From contig JAULJL010000011.1 in NCBI GenBank assembly GCA_030761205.1, positions 17,040,501-17,104,500 on the forward strand: DNA of 64,000 nt, read 5' to 3'. This document shows, piece after piece, positions 1-10,050 of this stretch (its first letter is position 1; the number at the start of each line of letters is the position of its first letter). This DNA is from Fremontodendron californicum (Eukaryota > Streptophyta > Magnoliopsida > Malvales > Malvaceae). The notes beneath the pieces were generated by a model. The model worked only from the letters and a program-made list of their open reading frames with translations, was not told the origin of the DNA and did no database searches. The translations under genes were made by a program, and so were the position numbers.

Positions 1-89
1 TTATGCTTGGCCAAATGTGGTTGATGTTTGCCTTATTTTTTTTCTTTTTTCTTCCTTGCATGTTGTTGTGAGAAAAATGATTTTTAGAA

Positions 90-355
90 GGTTTATTTAA
101 GTATTCTAAGGTTCTGATTTTTTACAAAATTTGAAGCAAAAAGGTTGAAATGGCTACATGATCTTGGCAAGACCAAGTGACCATGGTTAGGGGAGAGGCT
201 ATGCCCATTTTTACCTACCATGAAGCTCACCTTAATTTTGTTATTTAACATGGTTTTTTTTCTTCTGATTTTTTGAAATAAAAAGGATTCATGATCTTGG
301 CAAGACCAAGTGATTATGGTTAGGTGAGAGGCAATGCCCATTTGATACCAACCAT
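90..355. repeat. 133-bp tandem duplication inside LTR D1
   Basis: The segment CATGATCTTGGCAAGACCAAG starts at 157 and again at 290 (minus its last base, the rule here being 20 bases: CATGATCTTGGCAAGACCAA), each followed by a GTTAGG(G/T)GAGAGG motif and GCCCATTT. The two copies are 133 bp apart and differ at a few positions. Each carries a small hairpin with CTTGG and CCAAG arms around CAAGA. I see no coding in this stretch. Confidence 0.75.
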
Positions 356-1541
356 GGAGCTTAACTTTCCTTGTTTATTTACTAGTTTTGCTTGTTATTT
401 GCTTTGCATGTCGATGTTTAATTTTTTATATGTTCTTTTATTATTTTCTATGCTATATTTGTTTCTATATTTCATTTCCATGCTTAATATGTTTTCCTTG
501 AAGATTCGGCCTTGTTGTCTATTGGAGTCATATTGTGCATTTTTCATATTTCATGTCTTATATTATACACATGTTTGCATTTTCATATTGTGTCATATGG
601 CCATTCGGCTACTCCATATTGCTATGCCTTACATGTGCATTTTCATCTTGCTTCTTGACTTGTTTGCATCTCTATGCCATGAGCTTGTGCATTTTGATTT
701 TAGTATGTCATATGCTTGTGAAAATGTCATGACATTATGCATCTTAATATGACTTGTCATATATTTGTGTCATTTACTAGATAGGATTGTATTAGAGTCT
801 CTTGTGACCATTCGGCCTCTTCATGCATTCCTTGCCTTGTCATGCATTTGCATTTTGTTTAGGTAACATGCTTTGCATTATCATATCTTGAAATTGTGTA
901 TTAGTTGCTGTTTGTTCCAGCATTAGCATTAGTTTCATTGGTCATTGTATCTTCATAGTATTGCTATGCATTTTCACTACAAGTTAGGTCTAGGCCATAT
1001 TGGTATTGCCATGCATATTGGGTCTTAAATCATATTGGTATTGCCATGCATTGCTATGCTACTTAGGTCTTAGGTTACATTAGCATTTTCATGCATATTC
1101 ATAACATATTAGGTTCAAGTCATATTTGCATTATCAAGCATTGCATGCATATTGAGTTAGGATAGCATTTATTGCGATGCAAACTCATGCTAGGCATTTA
1201 GGTTATCTTGAATTGTCATGCGTTTCCTTTACCATTTAGGCTTTAGACCATGCATTTCATTTGCTTTATGTTCATGCATTCCATGCCATTCCCACATGAT
1301 TTATGACTTAGGCCAATCAATGGCTCAAAGTCATGCTCTCTTGAGCATACTTGTGGAAAATTAAAGGGATGTCAAATTAATTATTCTACCTTTGTGATTT
1401 TTTTTACTTAGTCAATTTTTGTCCAAGGTTTTTAAATGTTTTAGCTACTGTCCTTAGGTCTTTAGGATGATCTCCAACAATTTTTACTTTGATTTTTGAA
1501 TGACTTTATCAAAGGCAAAAAATGTGTTTTGACAAAATAGA

Positions 1542-2058
1542 TTTTTTTTCAGTTTTAAAAATAGGCAAAAACATCACGGGTTGTGGGTTGTCAAGTCCGG
1601 GATTTTAAACTTAGGAAATTAGAGCCATTATTCAAGTTTTTCCTCGAAATTGTTTTCAAACAATCACAAAGTTTTGCTTTTTAGAAAATCTAATTTGACA
1701 TATTTTCCTAAGGTAGCCAGATATCTCTTTAGATATACGGATTTCTTTATTTAGAGGAAAAAAATACATTTTCCTGCATTGTATTTTCCATGTCCATGCA
1801 TTTTTTTCAGTTTTAAAAATAGGCAAAAACATCACGGGTTATGGGTTGTCAAGTCCGGGATTTTAAACTTAGGAAATTAGAGCCATTATTCAAGTTTTTC
1901 CTCGAAATTGTTTTCAAACAATCACAAAGTTTTGCTTTTTAGAAAATCTAATTTGACATATTTTCCTAAGGTAGCCAGATATCTCTTTAGATATACGGAT
2001 TTCTTTATTTAGAGGAAAAAAATACATTTTCCTGCATTGCATTTTCCATGTCCATGCA
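1542..2058. repeat. 258-bp near-perfect tandem duplication in LTR D1
   Basis: Copy 1 (about 1542-1799) and copy 2 (about 1800-2058) are nearly identical. Visible differences include GGGTTGTGGG versus GGGTTATGGG near the start and TTGTATTTT versus TTGCATTTT near the end. The unit runs from the T-tract before CAGTTTTAAAA to TCCATGTCCATGCA. It corresponds to a single-copy part of LTRs A and B (near 36340-36560 in A, opposite strand), so the duplication is private to this copy and recent. Confidence 0.9.
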
Positions 2059-2908
2059 TTTTATTTAATATGTGAATTTTGCTATGATATTTTCCATGGT
2101 ATTATTATTACTTTGATTTACATTTTATGATGTTATATTGTTTGCCATATGATTTTGAATATTTCATGCTATCCTATATTTTTTATTTAGTCATTTATTT
2201 TTGTCACATTATTTAGCATATACTATGTTAATGCATTTTCATTTTATTTTCATGCATATTTTATGATAGCATTGTTTTATGTTTCATGTCATTTCTTGTC
2301 ATTTAGATCATATTCCATGTCATTTAGGTTATATTATTTATAATATGCCATGTCATTTAAAATATGTCATATCATTTAAAATTAACATGTCATTTAAATC
2401 ATTTTATCTCACTTAGAATATACCATGATACTTAGGATTTTTCATTTCACCTAGAATATACTATGCCATTTAAATTATGTCATATCATTTAGGTTGCAGT
2501 ATATTATCTAGAGTTTGCCATGTCATTTTATTTATGTCATACATGTTCATGTTCATATTTTTAAATGTTTTGAAAAAGGTAATGATTTTCAATAAAAATA
2601 AAGATATTTTCGAGTTAAAATAATTCATGAGTTCTCTACCGGGTTTGTTGGAGGGAATATCATCAATTTTAATTAATAAAAGAATATCTTTCTTTCAAAA
2701 AACGAGAATGATTCGAAAAGTTTTCCAAATGAATAAAAATTTTATATTTTACCAATTTTGTCGAAGAATATAGGAAAATTTTGAATTTATAAATTTCGGA
2801 TCATTTTCAATTAAAAATGGAATTATTTTTCTTAAAATTGGGAATTATTGAAATACTAAATTAAAAACCAACTTTTTTCCGAGACTTGAGATAACAAATG
2901 ATTAATAA

Positions 2909-3264
2909 GGTACCGTTTTATACGGGCGTTGTGGGGGTGCAAATCCTTCCTCGCACGTAACCGAGTCCTGAACCCGATTCTTCGATTTTCTCTGGTTTAT
3001 AACGCAGACTTGAAATTGGTTTTAAAAATGTTTTAATTAATTTTAAAATGTTTTATAAAACCGGTTTTAATAGGTGGCCGATCACACCTAACTAAAAAAG
3101 ATTGGTGGCAACTCCATGTCTTTTTACGAGGTCGTTTTCATACCCTCGACTGTTTATTTTATTTCAAGAGGAATTAAGTCGTCTTTTCCTCTATTCACCC
3201 AATGTCACGCTTAATGAGTAATAAAGTCTCGTGATGGGACTTGTTATTTATTTAGGTTGCGACA
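2909..3264 (+). promoter_or_regulatory. Conserved LTR 3' block (R/U5-like) of D1
   Basis: From GGTACCGTTTTATACGGGCG through GGGTGCAAATCCTTCC, ACGTAACCGAG, GGTGGCCGATCACACC and GGTGGCAACTCCATG to the terminal GGTTGCGACA. The same order of blocks is kept in D2 (10425-10768) and, on the other strand, in A (34996-35340), B (43722-44066) and B's 5' LTR (61719-62067), although the rest of the LTR has drifted. Position at the LTR 3' end suggests R/U5, with transcript processing or primer function. That role is inference. Confidence 0.5.
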
Positions 3265-3619
3265 GCTTTCAAACAATCACAAAGTTTTTTTTTTGTTTTA
3301 GAAAATTTAATTTGATGTCTTTTCCTAAGGTAGCCTGATATCATTTTAGATATATGGATTTCCTTTTTTAAATGAAAAAAATACACTTTCATGCATTGAA
3401 TTTTCCATATTCATGTATATTGTATAATATATGATTTTTTTCGCTATGATAATTTCTATGGTATTGTTATTATTTTGATTTATATTTTTTGGTGTTATGT
3501 TGTTTGTTATATGGTTTTGAATATTTTATGCTATTCTATGCTTTTTATTTACCCATTTATTTTTGTCATATTATTTAGCATATACTATGTTCATGCATTA
3601 CTATTTTTATTTTTATTTT
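3265..3619 (+). mobile_element. Tat/Ogre-type LTR 'D2', left piece
   Basis: Starts abruptly inside the LTR at a motif (CTTTCAAACAATCACAAAG) also present at about 1655 and 1915 in D1. It then follows D1's order (CCTAAGGTAGCC, ATATGGATTTCC, GCATATACTATGTTCATGCA). It is interrupted at 3620 by element C and resumes at 9579. It diverges from D1 by clear base changes, so it is a separate copy. Confidence 0.8.
3615..3619. repeat. Left target-site duplication of element C (ATTTT)
   Basis: Five bases ATTTT directly before the LTR start TGATGCACCC. An identical ATTTT follows the other LTR at 9579-9583. Five bases is the usual duplication for gypsy and copia integrases. Confidence 0.85.
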
Positions 3620-5087
3620 TGATGCACCCAAAACAGTGTATCTTAGTTAACCTTGCACTTAAAAAATCAATTGTAAAGTATAGTGATTAGCAAGGGTCGA
3701 GTCCTCAGGGATTGGGTTTTATTTTATAAGTTAATAGTTTAAAACTTAAATTCAAGAACAATAAAAGAAAAAGGGTATTTTGAGATCAGATTTAAACTAA
3801 AGTCAACAATAAGAATGAGAAAATAAGTAATTAAGAAGAAGCAAATATGAGAAATATGGCTAAAGGTTCATTCTCCAGCACTAGACATCATTAAGAATCA
3901 ATTTCTTATCTATCAATATTAATTAGCTATCAAAGTTAACAACCGTAGATAACAACAAGCTCTGTTACCCCAATCTTTCCTTAGTTTGTCGTTAATAGAA
4001 CAAGCTCTCTATTTAATCTCTAACTATCAAACAACATAGAATAAGCTCTCTAAGTTCAATTTAATAGCAGCTTTATGTTGAGAAAGATAGGTTGATCTAA
4101 GCAACAAACACATAAGCTCGGATTGTTCAACTTAAGTTATGTTCCACTTTGTAATTATTGAAAACTTGACCATAATCATTAGTCACAAATTGCCACTTAT
4201 GAATAGGAAATCAAGACAATTACACGGATCAAGACTCCTAAACTAGCATTAGACAATTATAAAGATTTATCTAGTTGGCCACCTAAACAAATCAAAACAT
4301 CATCATGAACAATTTTAATGGAAGAACATAAGCAACTTTGATAGAAAACAATGATATAGATAGATTCTGAATATTAATTACATAACATGTCTAGGGCTTT
4401 GAAATCACCTTTAACCAAATAAAAGTTTAGCCTAGCATAGGCATAGATAATATATACATAAAACTAAAAAGAAAATAAAAGAATGGAGAAGAAGAAGAAG
4501 AATAATAATGATCCTTGAGTCTCCTCAAAAAATATCTAGTTTGTGGCTCAAAAGATGATATTTATAGAGCTTTAAAACTCTGAGAATAAGTCCTTGCCGC
4601 ACAAGTAAGCCTGGAGGTGCAAAAATCACGTTTTTGCCTTTTTTTTTTTTAAATTTGCGATTAGGGTTTTTCTGGCTGTAGGGTTCTTTAGGGAGATCTT
4701 CTAGTGCCAATTTTGGTGCCCATTTCGTATCCGATTTGGGCCCATAATATATTGTTGGAAAGATAATCAAGTCAACTTCAAAAGTCAAGGAGATGTTTCT
4801 TCAAATAAAGACTCTAACATCATGTTTTCCTTACAACAAGCTCCGGAGGTCAAATCTGCCTTATTGCTTTTCAACCAGAAATTAATATTTTTGACTCCCA
4901 AGTCTTCTTCCATCTTGTGATTATGATTTTGTAAGCTCTTTACCATCATTATTGACATATTTTGACTTCATTCTCCTTATTGTACCTAAAATTCATAAAC
5001 ATATTATAAGTAAACAAGATAAAGATCGAAAACATAACAAAAACTAAAGGTAGAAAGACATAAAAGGTATATTTTATGCGCTTATCA
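3620..5087 (-). repeat. 3' LTR of element C
   Basis: A 1,468-bp repeat starting TGATGCACCC and ending GCGCTTATCA on the plus strand (TGATAAGCGC...GGGTGCATCA in coding sense). It is slightly longer than its partner because of a 23-bp extra segment at 4531-4553, which lies between two CTCAAAA direct repeats. It contains no ORF of note. Confidence 0.93.
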
Positions 5088-5112
5088 AATACCCATACTT
5101 ATCTTTTTGCTA
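5088..5112 (-). other. Polypurine-tract region of element C
   Basis: On the minus strand this reads as A/G-rich sequence, AAAAAGATAAGTATGGGTAT, directly upstream of the LTR start TGATAAGCGC. This is where the plus-strand primer of an LTR element belongs. The run is interrupted by several T bases, so it is a weak tract. Confidence 0.5.
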
Positions 5113-5277
5113 GTCCTTCAGCAAAACAAAATAAAAATAAAATAACAAAATCTAATCTAATCCACTTTCTTAGGAAATCACGGTGGCACTTAGCATGTGA
5201 CACAAGCCTTTAAACTCCCTAGTGGACGATACCCACAAACATTGAAGACATAAGAAAAACTAAGAAAAACTAAGAAA

Positions 5278-5278
5278 A

Positions 5279-5317
<39 letters not shown>
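5278..5317. repeat. (TAA)n microsatellite
   Basis: About 13 consecutive TAA/AAT triplets following an A-rich run, inside the non-coding region of element C. Confidence 0.95.
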
Positions 5318-6961
5318 TACAACTAATCCTTCCAATATAAATTAGAGATAATCATTGGACAAGTCTTAAAAACTAATCGATAGCTTAAAGAAATTCACAA
5401 AAAAATCTTGCTTGAATGTAAATAGTTTGAGTTAAGACAATATTAACATAACATATTTCAATGAAAATAGTGCATATTCAAACTTAATCTCAACTTCTCA
5501 CATGGGCTAGTCTTATGATTTTTACTCTTTAAAGTAGTGGTAAAGTGTTTACACTCAATCAATCTCATGAAAATAGTTCTACCATATGCTTGCTTGTCCA
5601 CCTATTCTCCATTATTTAGATCATGCAACTTCATAATTTTAAAGGTCTTTAATCAAGGTTGTAATGGGGCGAAGGGGAAATATTGTGGTTAAAGAATAAA
5701 AAGGAAAAGATATCGCAAAGGTTCCAAAGACTTCATAGAATTTAGAGACAAAATAAGATTTTGCAAATAAAACTTTCTCAACATTCTTTAGAAGTACATA
5801 ATCACATAGGCTGAATATTTCATGTTGAGCCTTTGCTTCATTCTAACCAACCTTGTAACATTCTTTTTCTTTTCTTTAACTAGAAGTTCAAGAGATGATT
5901 CAAATATTTTTTTTTCATTTTTTTTCCATCGGAATGTATTTTTACAATGTTCCATTTTCTTTTTCTCTTGACTTTTACCTTTCTCCTCCCCCAAACTTAT
6001 CTTTTGTTCTAACAGAAATTTTCAAAAAGTATCCCTTGTTTTTGCAATATGTCTCAAACATTCTAATCCATCTTTAGAACAAGGGTAAAGATATAAATGT
6101 GTTTAGGCTAGGTGTAAGATGTGGTTACCAAATAAATAGCTTATTCAATGTAGGCTAAAATTGGCTCATTAGGGGGATGTTCTCTTGGAACATCAATAAG
6201 GGATGGCTGTTTGGCCATGGTTAAAAGTCATAATGCCTCTATCATATTCATGTTGTCACATGCATCAATATTGTCTCAAAAAAGTTTAAAGCAAGTTCTA
6301 GAAAATAATATAATCATAAGAGCACTCAAGAAAGAAATTAAATTGATATGTATAATGCATCAATCTTATAGGCTCAAAACTCACAAGGATGATTATACAA
6401 GTCAACATCAAGTCTAAACATACTTCTTTCTCAATCAACATATCATATTAACATTGGCTCATGAAAAATAGTGATATCAAGCTTAATTCTCATGAAAATC
6501 TTACCACTAATGATCAGTTTCAGACCTATCCAATTCATATCTCATCATAGTATGGAAAGGAACTAAAACATGCTAAAAATTATAATAATAATACTAATAT
6601 TAAAGAGTCATAAAAAAAATAATAGCCGAAAATAAAATAAATCCTAAATCCTTCCCCCCACACTTAATTCTTACATTGTCCTCAATGTAATACTATTAAC
6701 CCAAATGAAAGAATCATGTGTAAGAGAAAAGAACTAATAACATAAGAATAGAAATAACTAAGACTCAAAACATAACAAATTCATGCAACCTAAATAATCC
6801 TAAAATACTAAACAAATAATTAACAAATAGACATAAAAATAAATAAATAAAAACAATAAAAAAATAAAAAGAAAACAAAGCAAATCTGAGTATGGCAGGT
6901 TGGTAATTTCTTCATTAATTGGGCTGCCTTCCCAATTGGTACTTGATTTAAGTTGTCCAAC

Positions 6962-8038
6962 CTAACCAACACCCCTTATTGTCTTTTTAGGCTTGATAGG
7001 CTCATACATGAAACTTTCCAAATTTGAGCGTTTGATAGGAAGGTTTCTTTGCACAAAAGTGGATGCATTCTTCATTACAAGTATTATTCCATCATCCTTT
7101 GTAGTGCATTGCTCATCCACGAATGGTGCATCTTTTGGTACTTGTTGAATGGCATCCACAAACAAACTATTTAAGGTTTCCAGCATGTCTTGTTCATGTT
7201 CCTCCTCCTTGAACTTTGTGAATCTACTAGGAAAAGGTGGAGAAGAAACATTAGTAAAAATTGGAATCTTAAACGTTACCTCAGGTGCCGAAGTACTCTC
7301 TTTCGAAATTGAAGCTTCATTATCTTCAATAGTTGAATCCATCTTTAGTTCTTTCTCATCCTCGGGTTCCCTTGTATTTTCTAATTCATCCTCAAGTTGT
7401 GTGGCACTAACACTCTCCTTTGGATCAATCATCAATTGGGAAGGGAGTGCTTGAGATCTTTGTGCTACTAATTCCACCGTACTACTAGCCAATAGGCTCA
7501 TTTGCCTTTCCAAACTCTGGATACTTGCCTTTGTTTCCCTTGTTTCTTGTTGAAGTTGCATAGTATAAATAACAAGAAAATTGACAAGTTCTTCCAAAGA
7601 ATTACCTGAGTTTTGAGGTGGTGGCTCAAAAAGATCTTGTTGTTGATCCCATGGTTGATTGAAGACAAATTGATTAGTGTAATTAGCATAAGGATCTACT
7701 TCTTGATAATCTCCCGAGTAGCCATAATGAGTATGATTCCACCATCCCTCATTGTAAATGTTTGGGAAAGCATCATACTGTTGTCCTTTGAACCCTTGAT
7801 GGCTTTGGTATTCTCCCACATCATAGGCTGGTTCAAAATTATCTTTTTGGTAGTATGGGCACCAATTGGTTGGATGATCCATCATGAAGCACACTCCACA
7901 CTGCCTTGATTGTCGAATCTTACTTATGGCCACTTGTTGAAGTATGGAGATGAGATTGTCTAGTTGGTTCTGAAGGTTCTGAAGTTTTGATGTAGCACCT
8001 GCCATCTCTTCTTGCTTGAAATTTGAAAACAAAAACAT
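6962..8038 (-). CDS. Gag-like protein of element C (Athila-type nucleocapsid/C-terminal gag)
   Basis: An uninterrupted 358-codon ORF, the only protein of this element. Near residues 47-60 it has a CX2CX4HX4C zinc knuckle (CGVCFMMDHPTNWC), the nucleic-acid-binding signature of gag nucleocapsids; the HPTxxCP ending is typical of Athila gag. Next comes a Gly/Tyr/Asn/Gln-rich stretch (YNEGWWNH, about residues 93-100), then a helical Gln/Leu/Glu segment (NSLEELVNFL, about residues 144-153, to MSLLASS). An acidic region (about 200-250) and a basic tail (PIKPKKT) follow. The usual capsid domain before the knuckle is absent: only about 45 residues precede it. The ATG is 78 nt from the primer-binding site, leaving almost no leader. 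The start could also be the Met at residue 12 (MAGATSK). Role inferred: RNA binding or packaging, with enzymes supplied in trans. The ORF is intact although the LTRs have diverged. Confidence 0.8.
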   Translation of the reverse strand: MFLFSNFKQEEMAGATSKLQNLQNQLDNLISILQQVAISKIRQSRQCGVCFMMDHPTNWCPYYQKDNFEPAYDVGEYQSHQGFKGQQYDAFPNIYNEGWWNHTHYGYSGDYQEVDPYANYTNQFVFNQPWDQQQDLFEPPPQNSGNSLEELVNFLVIYTMQLQQETRETKASIQSLERQMSLLASSTVELVAQRSQALPSQLMIDPKESVSATQLEDELENTREPEDEKELKMDSTIEDNEASISKESTSAPEVTFKIPIFTNVSSPPFPSRFTKFKEEEHEQDMLETLNSLFVDAIQQVPKDAPFVDEQCTTKDDGIILVMKNASTFVQRNLPIKRSNLESFMYEPIKPKKTIRGVG

Positions 8039-8115
8039 GTATGTACGAGAAAAATAAAATTAATTACAACTGCAAATAAGAATAAACCAATAAACTAATA
8101 AACTAAATAAAGCAA

Positions 8116-8133
8116 TCCCCGGCAACGGCGCCA
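8116..8133 (-). other. Primer-binding site of element C (tRNA-Asp type)
   Basis: The minus strand reads TGGCGCCGTTGCCGGGGA, six bases from the end of the 5' LTR. This is the classic primer site of Athila and several other plant gypsy elements, complementary to the 3' end of tRNA-Asp. It fixes the element's orientation. Confidence 0.92.
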
Positions 8134-8139
8134 AAATTT

Positions 8140-9578
8140 TGATGCACCCAAAAAAGTGTATCTTAGTTAACCTTGCACTTAAAAAAATCAATTGTAAAGT
8201 ATAGTGATTAGCAAGGGTCGCGTCCTCAAGGATTGGGTTTTAGTTTATAAGTTAAAAGTTTAAAACTTAAATTCAAGAACAATAAAAGAAAAGGGTATTT
8301 TGAGATCAGATTTAAACTAAAGTAAACAATAAGAATGAGAAAATAAGTAATTAAGAAGAATCAAATATGAGAAATATGGCTAAAGGTTCATTCTCCACCA
8401 CTAGACATCATTAAGAATCAATTTTTTATCTATCAACATTAATTAGCTATCAAAGTTAACAACCGTAGATAACAACAAGCTCTGTTACCCAATCTTTCCT
8501 TAGTTTGTCGTTAAATAGAACAAGCTCTCTATTTAATCTCTAACTATCAAACAACATAGAATAAGCTCTCTAAGTTCAAATTAATAGCAGCTTTATGTTG
8601 AGAAAGATAGGTTGATCTAAGCAACAACACATAAGCTCGAATTGTTCAACTTAAGTTATGTTCCACTTTGCAATTATTGAAAACTTGACCATAATCATTA
8701 GTCACAAATTGCCACTTATGAATAGGAAATCAAGTCAATTACACGGATCAAGACTCATAAACTAGCATTAGACAATTATAAAGATTTATCTAGTTGGCCA
8801 CCTAAACAAATCAAAACATCATCATGAACAATTTTAATGGAAGAACATAAGCAACTTTGATAGAAAACAATGATAGATAGATTCTGAATATTAATTACAT
8901 AACATGTCGAGGGCTTTGAAATCACCCTTAACCAAATAAAAGTTTAGCCTAGCATAGGCATAGATAATATATACATAAAACTAAAAAGAAAATAAAAGAA
9001 TGGAGAAGAAGAAGAAGAAGAATGATGATCCTTGAGTCTCCTCAAAAGATGATATTTATAGAGCTTTAAAACCATGAGAATGAGTCCTTGCCGCACAAGT
9101 AAGCCTGGAGGTGCAAAAATCACGTTTTTGCCTTTTTTTTAGATTTGCGATTAGGGTTTTTCTGGCTGCAGGGTTCTTTAGGGAGATCTTCTAGCGCCAA
9201 TTTGGGTGCCCATTTCGTATCCAATTTGGGCCCATAATATATCGTTGGAAAGATAATCATGTCAACTTCAAAAGTCAAGCAGGAATTTGCTTCCAATAAA
9301 GAATCTAACATCATGTTTTCCTTACAACAAGATCCGGAGGTCAAATCTGCCTGATTGCTTTTCAACCAGAAATTGATATTTTTGACTCCCAAGTCTTCTT
9401 CCATCTTGTGATTATGATTTTGTAAGATCTTTACCATCATTGTTGACATGTTTTGAATTCATTCTCCTTATTGTACCTAAAATTCAAAAACATATTATAA
9501 GTAAACAAGATAAAGATCGAAAACATAACAAAAACTAAAGGTAGAAAGGCATAAAATGTATATTTTATGCGCTTATCA
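8140..9578 (-). repeat. 5' LTR of element C
   Basis: A 1,439-bp direct repeat of 3620-5087, about 97% identical by eye in the first 400 bp. In coding sense it runs from TGATAAGCGC to GGGTGCATCA. As the 5' LTR it should carry the promoter. Confidence 0.93.
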
Positions 9579-9583
9579 ATTTT
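9579..9583. repeat. Right target-site duplication of element C (ATTTT)
   Basis: Identical to 3615-3619 and directly follows the LTR end TTATCA. Confidence 0.85.
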
Positions 9584-9599
9584 CATGCATATTTCATGA

Positions 9600-10050
9600 T
9601 AGCATTATTTTATGTTTTATGTCATTTCATGTCACTTAGGACATTTCATTTAGGATATTTTATTTCATTTAGAATATCATGTCATTTAAATCATATCATT
9701 TCATTTAGAATATACCATGTTACATAGGTTATTTCATTTCATATAGAATATATTATGTCACTTAGGACATTTCATTTGATTTAGGATATTTCATTTCATT
9801 TAGAATATCATGTAATTTAAATCATATCATTTCATTTAGAATATCTCATGTTACTTAGGTTATTTCATTTCATATAGAATATATTATGTTACTTAGTCAT
9901 TTCATTTCATTTAGGATATTTCATTTTATTTAGAATATTATGTTATTTAAATCATTTCATTTCATTTAGAATATGCTATGCCATTTAAACTATATCATAT
10001 CATTTAGGTTGCATTATATTATCTAGACTTTGCTATACCATCTTTATTAT
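9600..10050. repeat. Degenerate CATTT-rich tandem repeats in LTR D2
   Basis: Repeated cycles of ATTTCATTTAGAATAT, TATTATGT(C/T)ACTTAGG and CATTTAAATCATAT. A larger period of roughly 120-130 bp is recognisable, with TATAGAATATATTATGT recurring near 9740 and 9870. The same array occurs in A (35700-36060), B (44440-44820) and B's 5' LTR (62440-62820) on the opposite strand. Confidence 0.75.

Larger units (their letters stand above)
1..3264 (+). mobile_element. Tat/Ogre-type giant LTR 'D1', 5' part outside window
   Basis: LTR sequence in plus orientation that ends in GGTTGCGACA at 3264. The minus-oriented LTRs at 34996, 43722 and 61719 begin with the exact complement, TGTCGCAACC. The stretch 2050-3264 is collinear, in reverse complement, with the first 2 kb or so of those LTRs, including the GGTACC...GGGTGC block and the GGTGGC(A/G)ACTCC block. 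The LTR start (expected TGTAGACACC) is not present, so the copy enters from the left edge. It holds two internal tandem duplications (133 bp and 258 bp periods) and CATTT-rich degenerate repeats at about 2290-2540. No coding capacity. Whether it is a solo LTR or one end of an element cannot be seen. The base right after the end is LTR D2 sequence rather than a primer site, which argues that D1 was inserted into D2. Confidence 0.75.
5088..6961. other. Non-coding 3' internal region of element C
   Basis: About 1.9 kb between the gag-like stop codon and the 3' LTR. It is A+T-rich, with a (TAA)n microsatellite at about 5278-5317 and no frame resembling protease, RT, RNase H or integrase. In an autonomous Athila element this interval would hold several kilobases of pol, so the bulk has been deleted or never existed. 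Short reading frames at 5788-6077 and 6211-6417 have no recognisable content. Confidence 0.7.
3620..9578 (-). mobile_element. Complete non-autonomous Athila-like LTR element 'C' (gag-only)
   Basis: A 5,959-bp element bounded by two direct LTRs (3620-5087 and 8140-9578) and flanked by perfect ATTTT duplications. It is inserted in LTR D2, whose sequence rejoins cleanly if C is removed. The minus strand is the coding sense: the primer-binding site lies beside the right LTR and the purine-rich 3' tract beside the left LTR. The internal region is only 3,052 bp and encodes one gag-like protein. I find no protease, reverse transcriptase, RNase H or integrase in any frame. Over the first 400 bases the LTRs differ at roughly 10 positions by eye (about 2-3%), so it is younger than element B. 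The plan matches the class described as terminal-repeat retrotransposons with a GAG domain (TR-GAG), mobilised in trans by an autonomous relative, here presumably Athila. Confidence 0.9.

Noticed and set aside
324..752. 142-codon plus frame with membrane-like hydrophobic composition
   Set aside because: Lies inside LTR D1. The T-rich sequence gives Phe/Leu/Cys-rich frames by composition, and the frame is not kept in other LTR copies.
7149..7454. Ser-rich plus frame
   Set aside because: Antisense to the intact gag-like ORF of element C.
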